From positions 1 through 33,363 of the forward strand of contig NZ_LZZW01000039.1 in the NCBI RefSeq assembly GCF_014170375.1: a stretch of DNA of 33,363 nucleotides, in the 5' to 3' direction. The notes below the pieces were generated by a model. It worked only from the letters and a program-made list of their open reading frames with translations, did not search any database and was not told the DNA's origin. Within the stretch, counting starts at the first letter, position 1; the number at the start of each line of letters is the position of its first letter. The translations under genes and the position numbers were made by a program. Positions 14,658-22,746 of the stretch are shown in pieces. The stretch comes from Variovorax sp. UMC13. GTDB lineage: Bacteria > Pseudomonadota > Gammaproteobacteria > Burkholderiales > Burkholderiaceae_C.

Positions 14658-16103
14658 ATGCACACGAAGCGTGCATGCCCTGCCGTGATCACCGTCAACC
14701 CTTCGCTGTCCATCCCGCTGGTTCGCCAGGTCTACGAGGCGCTGCAGGCGCAGATCGCCTCGAGCGCGATGAAGCCGGGCGACAAGCTGCCGTCGGTGCG
14801 CGCGCTCGCCGCCGACTGCGGCGTGAGCACCATGACTGTCACCAACGCCTACCAGCGCCTGGTGGCCGAAGGCCAAGTGGAGGCGCGGCGCGCCAGCGGC
14901 TACTACGTGGCCGAGGCCGAGCGCGCGGCCGCCACGCGGCGCAAGCCCTTCCTGGGCCGCACCTCGGTCGATTCGCTGTGGCTGCTCAAGCACGTCTACG
15001 AGGACGACCGCACGCTGCTCAACGCCGGCTGCGGCTGGATCCCGCCCGAGATGCTGCACGTCGACGGCGTGCGGCGCGCGCTGGCCGCGCTGTCACGCAA
15101 GTCGGCGGCCGGCCTGGCGAACTACGGCACGCCCTACGGCTACCTGCCGCTGCGCCAGCAGGTCCAGATGCTGCTCGCGCAGCAGGGCATCGAGACCGCG
15201 CCGCACCAGATCGTGCTGACGCACGGCGCGTCCCAGGCGCTGAACCTGGTGGCGCGCTGCCTGCTACAGCCGCGCGACGTGGTGCTGGTCGACGAGCCCG
15301 GCTCGACCAACCTCTATGCGATGCTGCGCTCGCTCGACCTCAAGCTGGTAGGCGTGGAGCGCACCGCGGACGGGCCCGACCTGGCCGCGCTGCAGGCGCT
15401 GGCGCAGCGCCACGGCGCCAAGGCCTTCTTCACCACCACCAACCTGCACAACCCCACGGGCAGCCAGTGCACGCCGGCGGTGGCCTACCAGCTGCTGCGG
15501 CTGGCCGAGCAACTTGACTTCCACATCGTCGACAACGACGTGATGGCCGGGCTGGAGCCGGCCGGCGCGGCCACGCCGCTGGCCAGCCTCGACCGGCTGC
15601 GGCGCGTGATCCATGTGGGAAGCTTCTCCAAGACCGTGTCACCGGCGCTGCGCGTGGGCTTCGTGGCCTGCAGCGAGGAGTTCGCCGAGAAGATGATCCT
15701 GCAGAAGATGGTCAACAGCCTCACCTCCTCCGAGCTCACCGAGCGGCTGCTGCACAGCGTGCTGGTCGAAGGCCGCTACCGCGCGCACGTGGCGCGGCTG
15801 GCCGAGCGCCTGCAGGCGGCGCAGCGCACCGTGTGCGACAGGCTGGAGGCCGCGGGCATGCAGCTGTTCACGCGGCCGGCCGGCGGCCCCTTCCTGTGGG
15901 CGCGCTTCGAGCGCGACGACGTCGACATGCGCGCGCTGGCGCAGCGTGCCATCGCCGAGAGCTTCCTGCTCGCGCCGGGCGACCTGTTCCGCACCGACCT
16001 GCGGCCCACGCCCTGGCTGCGCTTCAACGTGGGCTATGCGGACGACCCCAAGCTCTACCGCTTCCTGGCGCAGGAGGCGAAGCGGCAGCGCGCGAGGCGC
16101 TGA
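14658..16103 (+). CDS. MocR-type regulator: GntR HTH fused to class I aminotransferase-like domain
   Basis: Regulator of 481 residues. An N-terminal GntR winged helix-turn-helix spans about residues 20-85 (KPGDKLPSVRALAADCGVST). A fold-type I aminotransferase domain fills about 100-475. The expected PLP lysine is K325 in GSFSKTVSPALRVGF, and NLHNPTGSQ and DNDVMAGLE match PLP-site motifs. MocR proteins use PLP, often with an amino compound, as the sensed ligand and usually control an adjacent divergent gene. Here that is the peptide-ABC/AzlCD/amidase operon, so an amino acid or amine signal is plausible. The ATG at 14658 has no strong ribosome-binding site; an in-frame GTG 11 codons later is an alternative. 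Confidence 0.94.
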   Translation: MHTKRACPAVITVNPSLSIPLVRQVYEALQAQIASSAMKPGDKLPSVRALAADCGVSTMTVTNAYQRLVAEGQVEARRASGYYVAEAERAAATRRKPFLGRTSVDSLWLLKHVYEDDRTLLNAGCGWIPPEMLHVDGVRRALAALSRKSAAGLANYGTPYGYLPLRQQVQMLLAQQGIETAPHQIVLTHGASQALNLVARCLLQPRDVVLVDEPGSTNLYAMLRSLDLKLVGVERTADGPDLAALQALAQRHGAKAFFTTTNLHNPTGSQCTPAVAYQLLRLAEQLDFHIVDNDVMAGLEPAGAATPLASLDRLRRVIHVGSFSKTVSPALRVGFVACSEEFAEKMILQKMVNSLTSSELTERLLHSVLVEGRYRAHVARLAERLQAAQRTVCDRLEAAGMQLFTRPAGGPFLWARFERDDVDMRALAQRAIAESFLLAPGDLFRTDLRPTPWLRFNVGYADDPKLYRFLAQEAKRQRARR

Positions 16104-16110
16104 GTGGTTG

Positions 16111-16935
16111 TCAGTCGGCCCAGACCACCGCGCCGCTCCACGCGGTCGCCAGCACCACGATGCCGAAGGCGATGCGGTACCAGGCGAAGGGCACGAAGTT
16201 GTGGGTGCTGATGTACTTGAGCAGCCAGCGCACGCACAGCCAGGCGCTGAGGAAGGAGAACAGCAGGCCGACCGCGAACAGCGGGATGTCGGCCGTCGAC
16301 AGCAGCGCGCGCTCCTTGTAGAGGCTGTAGACGCCGGCGCCGATCAGCGTGGGAATGGCCAGGAAGAAGGAGAAGTCGGTCGCGGCCTTGCGGCTCAGGC
16401 CCAGCAGCATGCCGCCGATGATGGTCGAGCCGCTGCGGCTGGTGCCGGGGATCATCGCGAAGCACTGGACCAGGCCCACCTTGAGCGCGTCCCAGGGCGT
16501 CATGTCGTCGACGCTCTCGATACGGATCGAGCCCGGCGGCCGCTTCTCGGCCCACAGGATGATGAAGCCACCCACGATGAAGGTGGTGGCCACCACGGTC
16601 GGGATGAACAGGTGCGCCTTGATGACCTTGCCAAACAGCAGGCCCAGCACCACCGCCGGCAGGAAACCGATAAACACGTTGAGCGCGAAGCGGCGCGCCT
16701 TGGCCTGGCGCGGCAGTGCCACGACCGTGGAATGGATCTTCTGCCAATAGACCAGGATCACCGCGAAGATCGCGCCGGTCTGGATCGCGATGTCGAAGAC
16801 CTTGAACTTGTCGCCGTGCAGATCCAGCAAGGACCCGGCGAGGATCAGATGGCCCGTCGACGAGATCGGCAGGAACTCGGTCAGGCCCTCGACGATCCCC
16901 ATGATGGCGGCCTTGACCAGCAAAACAATGTCCAC
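16111..16935 (-). CDS. uppP: Undecaprenyl-diphosphate phosphatase (bacitracin resistance protein family)
   Basis: Integral membrane enzyme that removes a phosphate from undecaprenyl diphosphate to recycle the lipid carrier for peptidoglycan synthesis. The catalytic motifs are both present: EGLTEFLPISSTGH at residues 16-29 and PGTSRSGS at 163-170, with Arg167. Length is 274 residues, matching the family. I chose the GTG at 16935 because AGGAG lies at ideal distance before it. The ATG at 16953 would add six residues and overlap that site. The gene converges with the MocR gene, with a 7-base gap, and is a housekeeping function unrelated to its neighbours. Confidence 0.96.
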   Translation of the reverse strand: MDIVLLVKAAIMGIVEGLTEFLPISSTGHLILAGSLLDLHGDKFKVFDIAIQTGAIFAVILVYWQKIHSTVVALPRQAKARRFALNVFIGFLPAVVLGLLFGKVIKAHLFIPTVVATTFIVGGFIILWAEKRPPGSIRIESVDDMTPWDALKVGLVQCFAMIPGTSRSGSTIIGGMLLGLSRKAATDFSFFLAIPTLIGAGVYSLYKERALLSTADIPLFAVGLLFSFLSAWLCVRWLLKYISTHNFVPFAWYRIAFGIVVLATAWSGAVVWAD

Positions 16936-17016
16936 GCGTACTCCTGTTGGCAAAGAGCAGGATTATCGCGACCCCTCAAGTCAGCTGGCGTTCAGACATC
17001 CGCCCACGGGGGGCGA

Positions 17017-17658
17017 TCAGGCCAGCCGTGCCCGCAAGGCCCGCACCGCGCTGTCGACCGTGGTCAGCACCGGCAGGCCCGTCGCGGCCTCGCAGGCCGC
17101 GCGGGCGCGCGCCATGCTGAACTGGGCCAGCGCGATGCGCCGGCAGCCGCGCGCCTTCAGCGCCAGGGCCTGGGCCACGACCAGCGCATCGTGGGCCGGC
17201 CCGTCGCCGCGGTTGAGCGCCTCGAGCGCGCCCTCGGCCAGGGCCGTGTCGAGTTCGACCTGTGCGGGGAACTCTGGCGGCATCGAGACCAGCGTCGGTG
17301 CGAAGCTGGAGACCAGGCCCAGCCGGCCCTCGCCCGCGGCGGCCTCCGCCACCATCGCCTCGTTGGGCTTGAGCACCGGCAGCGCCGCATGCCGGCGCGC
17401 CACCGCCTCGATGCACGGCCCGAAGGCCGAGCAGGTGAAGAGGATGGCCTGCGCGCCGGTGTCGACCGCGTACTGCGCGAGCCGCTGGAAGCGTTCATGC
17501 ATTGCCGCGTCCAGGCCCTGTCCGCCGCGCGCCAGGTCGGCCGACAGGCTGTCGTCCAGCAGGTTCATGCGCTGGGCCTCGGGCCAGTCGCGCGCGAACG
17601 CGGCGTTGATGGGTTCGACGGAATGGGCGAGCGCGTGGATCAGGGCGATGCGGGTCAT
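17017..17658 (-). CDS. Asp/Glu/hydantoin racemase superfamily protein
   Basis: Soluble protein of 213 residues, MTRIALIHALAHSVEPINAA to the end. The N-terminal half has the superfamily's first catalytic cysteine, C76 in ILFTCSAFG. In the second half, where classical two-base racemases have a GC(T/A) motif with the second cysteine, this protein has IALAQFSMARA (about residues 174-184). The second cysteine is therefore absent at that place; C172 lies a few residues earlier. It may be a single-cysteine racemase, isomerase or decarboxylase, so calling it an amino-acid racemase is provisional. It is the third gene of a probable operon with an amino-acid binding protein and an aminotransferase. Confidence 0.85.
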   Translation of the reverse strand: MTRIALIHALAHSVEPINAAFARDWPEAQRMNLLDDSLSADLARGGQGLDAAMHERFQRLAQYAVDTGAQAILFTCSAFGPCIEAVARRHAALPVLKPNEAMVAEAAAGEGRLGLVSSFAPTLVSMPPEFPAQVELDTALAEGALEALNRGDGPAHDALVVAQALALKARGCRRIALAQFSMARARAACEAATGLPVLTTVDSAVRALRARLA

Positions 17659-17681
17659 GAAGCGAAGCGATGCGGGAAGGC

Positions 17682-18599
17682 TCAGATGCCTTTGGACGAC
17701 GGGTTGGCGAAGGCCTCCTTCGTCTCGGCATTGAGCGGGTAGTTGATGTTGATGTTCTTCGGCGGGATGGGCGAGGTGAACCACTTGTTGTAGAGCTTCT
17801 CCATCTCGCCGGATTTCATCATGCCGCCGACCACGCGGTCCACCAGCGCCTTGAATTCCGGATCGTCCTTGCGCAGCATCAGCGCCTGGTTCTCGGTGCG
17901 CAGGCTCTCGCCGGTGATGACGAAGTCCTTGGGGTTGCGAGCGTTGGCGATCTGGCCCGCCAGCAGGATGTCGTCGAGCACGAAGGCCTGGGCGCGGCCG
18001 CTCTCCACCAGCAGGAAGGAATCGGAATGGTCCTTGCCGCCCAGGTTGTTGACCTCGAGGTTGCGCCCCTTGTCGGCCTCGCGCAGCAGGCGGAACGAGG
18101 TGGTGCCGGTGGTCGTGACCACCGTCTTGCCCTGCAGGTCGGCGATGCTCCGGATGCCCGAATCGGCGCGCACCAGCATGCGCACGTTGTAGCGGAAGAT
18201 GTCCGGCGAGAAAGCCACCTGCTTCTGCCGCTCGACCAGATTGGTCGTGGAGCCGCACTCGATGTCCACCGTGCCGTTGGCCACCAGCGGGATGCGGTTG
18301 GCCGAGGTGACGGCCTGGTACTTGATGTCGATCGCCGGCAGCTGCAGCTCGGTCTTCACCGCTTCGACGATCCGATTGCAGATCTCGATGCTGTAGCCCA
18401 CGGGCTTGAGGTTGGCGTCGAGGTAGGAGAAGCCGAAGGACGATTCGCGGTAGCCGTAGGTGATGGCACCGCTGGCCTTGATCTTGGCCAGCGTGCCGCC
18501 CTCCTGGGCCTGGGCCGCGGCGACGGGCCACAGCGCGGCGGCGCCGAGCAGAAGCAAAGCATTCAGGACCGACTGGCGAAGGACGGACGGGACGGGCAT
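17682..18599 (-). CDS. Amino-acid ABC transporter substrate-binding protein (GltI-like, SBP family 3)
   Basis: Periplasmic receptor of 305 residues. A signal peptide runs to about residue 31 (cut after AQA). The motifs ITYGYRESSFGFSYLD, GYSIEICNRIVEAVK, GTVDIECGSTTNL and KTVVTTTGTTSFRLL are characteristic of glutamate/aspartate-type receptors (GltI). AGGAG precedes the ATG at good distance. No permease or ATPase genes are adjacent, so it must borrow a membrane complex encoded elsewhere or act as a sensor-like receptor. Its operon companions suggest an acidic amino acid or a related D- or omega-amino acid as ligand. Confidence 0.94.
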   Translation of the reverse strand: MPVPSVLRQSVLNALLLLGAAALWPVAAAQAQEGGTLAKIKASGAITYGYRESSFGFSYLDANLKPVGYSIEICNRIVEAVKTELQLPAIDIKYQAVTSANRIPLVANGTVDIECGSTTNLVERQKQVAFSPDIFRYNVRMLVRADSGIRSIADLQGKTVVTTTGTTSFRLLREADKGRNLEVNNLGGKDHSDSFLLVESGRAQAFVLDDILLAGQIANARNPKDFVITGESLRTENQALMLRKDDPEFKALVDRVVGGMMKSGEMEKLYNKWFTSPIPPKNININYPLNAETKEAFANPSSKGI

Positions 18600-18648
18600 G
18601 GCGAAGCTCCTCGAGGAAGGTTGAAGAAGAAAAGGCGAAAGGGAAAAC

Positions 18649-19995
18649 TCAGCGCGCGGCCGGCACGTCGGGCGAACGCATGACAGCGGCGATCGCCGAC
18701 GCGAGCAGTTCGGCGATGCGCGCGAGCTCTTCGCGCTGCGCGACGAAGGGCGGCGCCAGCAGCACGTGGTCGCCGCGGCGGCCGTCCACGGTGCCGCCGA
18801 AGGGGTAGCACAGCAGGCCCTGGGCCATCGCCTCCTGCTTGATGCGTGCGTGCAGCTTCAACGCCGGATCGAAGGGCGTCTTCGCGGCCCGGTCGGCCAC
18901 CAGCTCGACGCCCCAGAAGAAGCCGCGGCCGCGGATGTCGCCCACGTACGCCTCTGCACCGAGCGCCTCGCGCAGCAGGCCGCCGAAGACCTCGCCCTCC
19001 GCGCGCACCTTGGCCAGCAGGCCATCGCGATGGATCACGCGCTGCACCGCCAGCGCCGCCGCGCAGGCCACGGGATGGCCCAGGTAGGTGTGGCCGTGCT
19101 GGAAGAAGCCGCTGCCGCCGGACATCGCCTCGACGATGCGGCGCTGCGCCAGCACCGCGCCCACCGGCTGGTAGCCGCCGCCCAGGCCCTTGGCGATGGT
19201 CACCAGGTCGGGCACCACCTGCTCCTGTTCGCAGGCGTACAGCGTGCCGGTGCGGCCCATGCCGCACATCACCTCGTCGAGGATCAGCAGCACGCCATGG
19301 CGGTCGCACACCTCGCGCACCGCCTTGAAGTAGCCGGGCACCGGCGTCAGCACGCCGGCGGTGGCGCCGCCGACCGTCTCGGCCACGAAGGCGATCACGC
19401 GTTCGGGCCCCTGCGCCACGATGGCGGCCTCGAGCTCGTCGGCCAGGCGCTGGCCGTAGGCCGCGGGTGTCTCGTCCGCGCGCTGCTCGCGGTAGGGATA
19501 GCAGGGCGCGACATGCGTGGCGGGCACCAGCAGCGGCGCGAAGGGCGCGCGCCGCCATTCGTTGCCGCCCACCGCCAGCGCACCCAGCGTGTTGCCGTGG
19601 TAGCTCTGGCGGCGCGCGATGAAGTGGGTGCGCTGCGGCTGGCCGATCTCGACGAAGTACTGGCGCGCCATCTTGAGCGCGGCCTCGACCGCCTCCGAGC
19701 CGCCGCTCACCAGGTAGACGTGTTCCATGCCCGCGGGCGCGGTGCGCACCAGTTCGTCGGCCAGCTGCTCGGCCACCTCGGTGGTGAAGAAGCTGGTGTG
19801 GGCATAGGCCAGCGCATCGACCTGCGCATGCATGGCCGCGATCACGTCGGGATGGCCGTGGCCCAGCGAGGACACGGCCGCGCCGCCCGAGGCATCAAGG
19901 TAGCTGCGGCCGGCCGCGTCGCGGATGTGCAGGCCCTGGGCCGACACGGCGACCGGCGGTGTCTGGTGGAGATGGCGGTGGAAGACGTGCGTCAA
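18649..19995 (-). CDS. Class III PLP-dependent aminotransferase
   Basis: Cytosolic enzyme of about 448 residues that moves an amino group from an omega-, beta- or other amino donor to a keto acid. The class III signature is present: LILDEVMCGMGRTG, with the PLP lysine K269 in TIAKGLGGGYQPVGAV. The N-terminal HPDVIAAMHAQ and LVSGGSEAVEAALKMAR regions are also standard. I chose the TTG at 19995, which has ACGGAG upstream. An earlier TTG at 20019 would place coding sequence inside the operator palindromes. It is the first gene of the unit and is divergent from the RpiR regulator. The substrate cannot be assigned from sequence alone. Confidence 0.92.
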   Translation of the reverse strand: MTHVFHRHLHQTPPVAVSAQGLHIRDAAGRSYLDASGGAAVSSLGHGHPDVIAAMHAQVDALAYAHTSFFTTEVAEQLADELVRTAPAGMEHVYLVSGGSEAVEAALKMARQYFVEIGQPQRTHFIARRQSYHGNTLGALAVGGNEWRRAPFAPLLVPATHVAPCYPYREQRADETPAAYGQRLADELEAAIVAQGPERVIAFVAETVGGATAGVLTPVPGYFKAVREVCDRHGVLLILDEVMCGMGRTGTLYACEQEQVVPDLVTIAKGLGGGYQPVGAVLAQRRIVEAMSGGSGFFQHGHTYLGHPVACAAALAVQRVIHRDGLLAKVRAEGEVFGGLLREALGAEAYVGDIRGRGFFWGVELVADRAAKTPFDPALKLHARIKQEAMAQGLLCYPFGGTVDGRRGDHVLLAPPFVAQREELARIAELLASAIAAVMRSPDVPAAR

Positions 19996-20009
19996 GACAG
20001 GAAACTCCG

Positions 20010-20104
20010 TTGGAACCAATGTGCCGGCCGATTCTGATTTGGAACATTTGTTCCGTCAAGCACAATCTGGAACAGCCGTGTTCCAGCCGGCACATTCGTT
20101 CCAA
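20010..20104. promoter_or_regulatory. Nested palindromic operator between aminotransferase and RpiR genes
   Basis: Outer arms TTGGAACCAATGTGCCGGC (20010-20028) and its inverse at 20086-20104 match at 18 of 19 positions. Inside them lie two perfect dyads: GGAACA-TT-TGTTCC (20041-20054) and GGAACA-GCCG-TGTTCC (20069-20084). The half-site GGAAC recurs at 20012, 20041 and 20069, every 28-29 bases, and its complement at 20050, 20080 and 20098. The block fills the gap between two divergent genes. RpiR-family proteins bind dyads of this kind as dimers or tetramers, so this is very probably the operator of the RpiR protein encoded next to it. Confidence 0.8.
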
Positions 20105-20120
20105 GCACAAGGGAAAGACC

Positions 20121-20984
20121 ATGGGCGTGAAAGCCGACCTCCTCCAGCGATTCGCCGACCTCAGCCCCGCGCTGCAGCAGGTCGCGCGCCATGTGCTGGA
20201 CCACCCCAACGATGTGGTGACCAGTTCGATGCGCACCGTGGGCACGCGCGCCGGCAGCACGCCGGCCACGCTGGTGCGCTTCGCCCAGCACCTGGGCTAT
20301 GCGGGCTGGCCGCAGTTCAAGGAGGCGGTGGCCTCGGACATGGGCCTGGGCTCCGACGCCTACGGCGCGCGCGCCAAGGCGCTGGTCGGCCGCGCGGCTG
20401 ACCACACGCTGGCCGGCGAGATGTTCGAGGTGCAGCGCCGCAACCTCGATGCCACGCACCGCCAGAGCGGCGCCGCGCTGGAGAAGGCCTGCGCGCTGCT
20501 GGAGAAGGCCGGCGCGGTGCATGCGACCGGCTTTCGGGCCTGCTTCCCGATCGCCTTCTCCTTCGTCTACGTGTACCGGCTCTTCCGCAACAGCGTGCAC
20601 CTGGTCGACGGCCAGGGCGGCTCGCTCGAGATGCAGCAGCGCGCCTTCGCCAAGGGCGACGCGCTGGTGGTGGCCAGCTTCGCGCCCTATTCGCGCGAGG
20701 CGGTGCAGGTGGCGCAGGCGGCCAAGGCCGCGGGCTGCAGGCTGGTGGCGATCACCGACAGCCTGGCCTCGCCGCTCGCGCTGATGGCCGACGAGACCCT
20801 GCTCTTCGCGATCCAGAGTCCGTCGTTCTTTCCCTCGATCGCGGCCGGCGTGGCGGTGGCCGAGGCGCTGGTGGAGATGCTGGCCAGCCGCGCGGGCAAG
20901 CCGGTGGTCCGGCGCATCGACCAGGCCGAGGCGCAGCTGTTCGAATCGGGCGCCTATGTGTCGGCGCCGCGTTCGCGCGGCTAG
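20121..20984 (+). CDS. RpiR-family transcriptional regulator (HTH_6 plus SIS domain)
   Basis: Regulator of 287 residues. Residues 1-77 form the RpiR helix-turn-helix (LLQRFADLSPALQQVARHVL and TRAGSTPATLVRFAQHLGYA). Residues about 115-245 form a SIS domain, which usually binds phosphosugars but in many RpiR proteins senses other metabolites. GGGAAAG upstream supports the ATG at 20121 rather than the longer frame from 19959, which would run through the operator. It is divergent from the aminotransferase/binding protein/racemase unit and likely controls both it and itself through the nested dyads. Its stop codon overlaps that of the convergent IclR gene in the tetranucleotide CTAG. Confidence 0.95.
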   Translation: MGVKADLLQRFADLSPALQQVARHVLDHPNDVVTSSMRTVGTRAGSTPATLVRFAQHLGYAGWPQFKEAVASDMGLGSDAYGARAKALVGRAADHTLAGEMFEVQRRNLDATHRQSGAALEKACALLEKAGAVHATGFRACFPIAFSFVYVYRLFRNSVHLVDGQGGSLEMQQRAFAKGDALVVASFAPYSREAVQVAQAAKAAGCRLVAITDSLASPLALMADETLLFAIQSPSFFPSIAAGVAVAEALVEMLASRAGKPVVRRIDQAEAQLFESGAYVSAPRSRG

Positions 20985-21814
20985 AGGATGTCCGCGGCCG
21001 ACAGCGCCGGCGTCTGCGCGATGCGCTCCGAGATCGCGCGGCAGGCCTCGAGCAGCGGCGCGACATAGGCCTGCTCGGGATCGTCCTTCTGGCGGAACAC
21101 CAGCGTGCTCACGCTGATGGCCGCCACCGGCGCGCCCGTGCCGCCGCGGATCACGGCGCCGAAGCAGAAGATGCCGGCCTCGTTCTCCTCGTTGTCGACC
21201 GACCAGCCGCGCGTGCGCGTGAGCGCGACCTGCGCGCGCAGTGCCGCGATATCGGTGGCGGTGTTCGCGGTGTAGCGCGGCAGCGGCAGGCCCTGCAGCA
21301 GCGGTGCGAGCGCGGCCTCGTCGAGGGCCGCCAGGTAGGCCTTGCCCACGGCCGTGGCGTGCAGCGACACGCTGGTGCCGATGCGCGAGGTCATGCGCAC
21401 CGCGCTCGGGCTCTCGAGCTTCTCGATGTAGACCATGCTGCTGCCGTTGGGCACCGCCAGGTGCACGGTCTCGCCCGTGAGGTCGCGCAGGCGCTTGAGT
21501 TCGTCGACCGCGGCCAGCCGCAATTCGGAGCGGCCCCAGCTGCGGCTCGCGAGCTGGATCAGCCGCGGGCCCAGCGCCAGCATGCCGCTGCGCTCGTTCT
21601 CCACCAGCAGCCGCTCGACGATCAGCGCCGCGACGATGCGGTGCACGGTCGGCCGTGGATAGCCGCTGGCGCGCATCAGCGCCGCGACGTTGACCGGTTC
21701 CTGTGCATCGGCCACCAGCTGCAGCACATGCATGAACTTGGAGAACGATGCGGTGCCCGCGACCTGCGCCGTGACGGGCGTGGCGGTGGCAGCGGGAGAC
21801 CGGAGAGCAGGCAT
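20981..21814 (-). CDS. IclR-family transcriptional regulator (downstream of cupin/SDR genes)
   Basis: Regulator of 277 residues. The winged helix-turn-helix is at about 25-85 (VNVAALMRASGYPRPTVHRIVAAL). The effector domain shows ETVHLAVPNGSSMVYIEKLES, SVSLHATAVGKAYLAAL and the cysteine-containing GIFCFGAVIRGG. The start at 21814 gives normal family length, but the leader is pyrimidine-rich and lacks a Shine-Dalgarno element, so it is uncertain. The frame extends to 22021 inside the preceding gene. It follows the two dehydrogenases on the same strand after a 184-base gap, which holds only a small dyad at 21933-21948. It is the best candidate to act on the tandem operator at 24012-24048. Confidence 0.93.
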   Translation of the reverse strand: MPALRSPAATATPVTAQVAGTASFSKFMHVLQLVADAQEPVNVAALMRASGYPRPTVHRIVAALIVERLLVENERSGMLALGPRLIQLASRSWGRSELRLAAVDELKRLRDLTGETVHLAVPNGSSMVYIEKLESPSAVRMTSRIGTSVSLHATAVGKAYLAALDEAALAPLLQGLPLPRYTANTATDIAALRAQVALTRTRGWSVDNEENEAGIFCFGAVIRGGTGAPVAAISVSTLVFRQKDDPEQAYVAPLLEACRAISERIAQTPALSAADIL

Positions 21815-21998
21815 GGGAGGAAGGAAGAAGGGAGCTGGGCGAAGGGCCGCGCGATTATCTGCGCATGCCCTGGCGCTCAGAACGTGCGAAGGAACCGTCG
21901 CGAGCGCCCCGAGCCTGCATCGAGGACCGGAGCCGCACTCCCGTGCGGTGAGGACCGCAGGTGCGGGATCGGGGTGCGCAGCAGGTTCATTCGTGCGT

Positions 21999-22718
21999 TC
22001 ATGCCACCATGTAGCCGCCATCGACCGGCAGGATCACGCCGGTCATGAAGGCCGCGGCCGGTGTGCAGAGGAACATCGCCGCGCGCGCCACGTCGTCGGG
22101 CGTGCCCCAGCGGCCCAGCGGCGTGCGCGCGAGGATCGGGCCGGCGCGGGCCGGGTCGTCCTGCAGCGCCTGCGTGAGCGGCGTCGCGATCCAGCCCGGC
22201 GCCACCGCGTTCACGCGGATGCCGTCGGCCGCATAGGCGATGGCCAGCGACTTGGTGAGCTGGGCCACGCCGCCCTTGCTGGCCGCATAGCCCGGCACCA
22301 GCCCGCCACCGAAGAAGCTCAGCATGGAGGCCGTGTTGACGATGCAGCCGCCGCTGGCCTTGAGCCGCGCGCGCGTCGCGCCGCACACCCGCATGGTGCC
22401 GGTGAGGTTCACCGCCAGCACGCGCTCGAAGACTTCGAGATCGTGCTCGGCCCCGCGCTGGATGATGCCGGCGCAGTTGAAGACGATGTCCAGCCGTTCG
22501 ATGGGCGCGAGCGCCGCCTCCACACTCTCGGCCGAGGTCACGTCGGCCTGCTTGACTTCGACCGCCGCATCCAGCGTGCCGTCGCCGTTGCCCAGCCCGA
22601 TGGCCGTGACCTGCGCGCCCAGCGCGGCCAGGTGGTTGGCGATGACGGCGCCGATGCCCTGCGTCGCGCCCGACACCAGCGCGCGCTTGCCCCTGAAGAG
22701 ATCTGCCTGATAGGTCAT
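21999..22718 (-). CDS. Short-chain dehydrogenase/reductase (SDR family)
   Basis: NAD(P)-dependent oxidoreductase of 239 residues with a classical SDR layout. The cofactor loop is SGATQGIG (residues 17-23), NCAG is at 81-84, and the catalytic Ser131, Tyr144 and Lys148 are in NTASMLS and GYAASKGG. The C-terminal LCTPAAAFMTGVILPVDGGY is also typical. No acidic residue follows beta-strand 2 (VTAIGLGNG), so cofactor preference is open. The ATG at 22718 has a polypyrimidine leader without a Shine-Dalgarno element, 28 bases after the upstream dehydrogenase gene. It belongs to the cupin/SDR/SDR unit and probably oxidises or reduces a hydroxy or keto intermediate of the same pathway. Confidence 0.93.
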   Translation of the reverse strand: MTYQADLFRGKRALVSGATQGIGAVIANHLAALGAQVTAIGLGNGDGTLDAAVEVKQADVTSAESVEAALAPIERLDIVFNCAGIIQRGAEHDLEVFERVLAVNLTGTMRVCGATRARLKASGGCIVNTASMLSFFGGGLVPGYAASKGGVAQLTKSLAIAYAADGIRVNAVAPGWIATPLTQALQDDPARAGPILARTPLGRWGTPDDVARAAMFLCTPAAAFMTGVILPVDGGYMVA

Positions 22719-22746
22719 GAGAAGAAGAAGAAAAAGAGATTCGGGA

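Noticed and set aside
21933..21948. CCGCAC-TCCC-GTGCGG stem-loop after the first SDR gene
   Set aside because: Short stem and no following T run on the minus strand, so not supported as a terminator; may be chance in GC-rich DNA.
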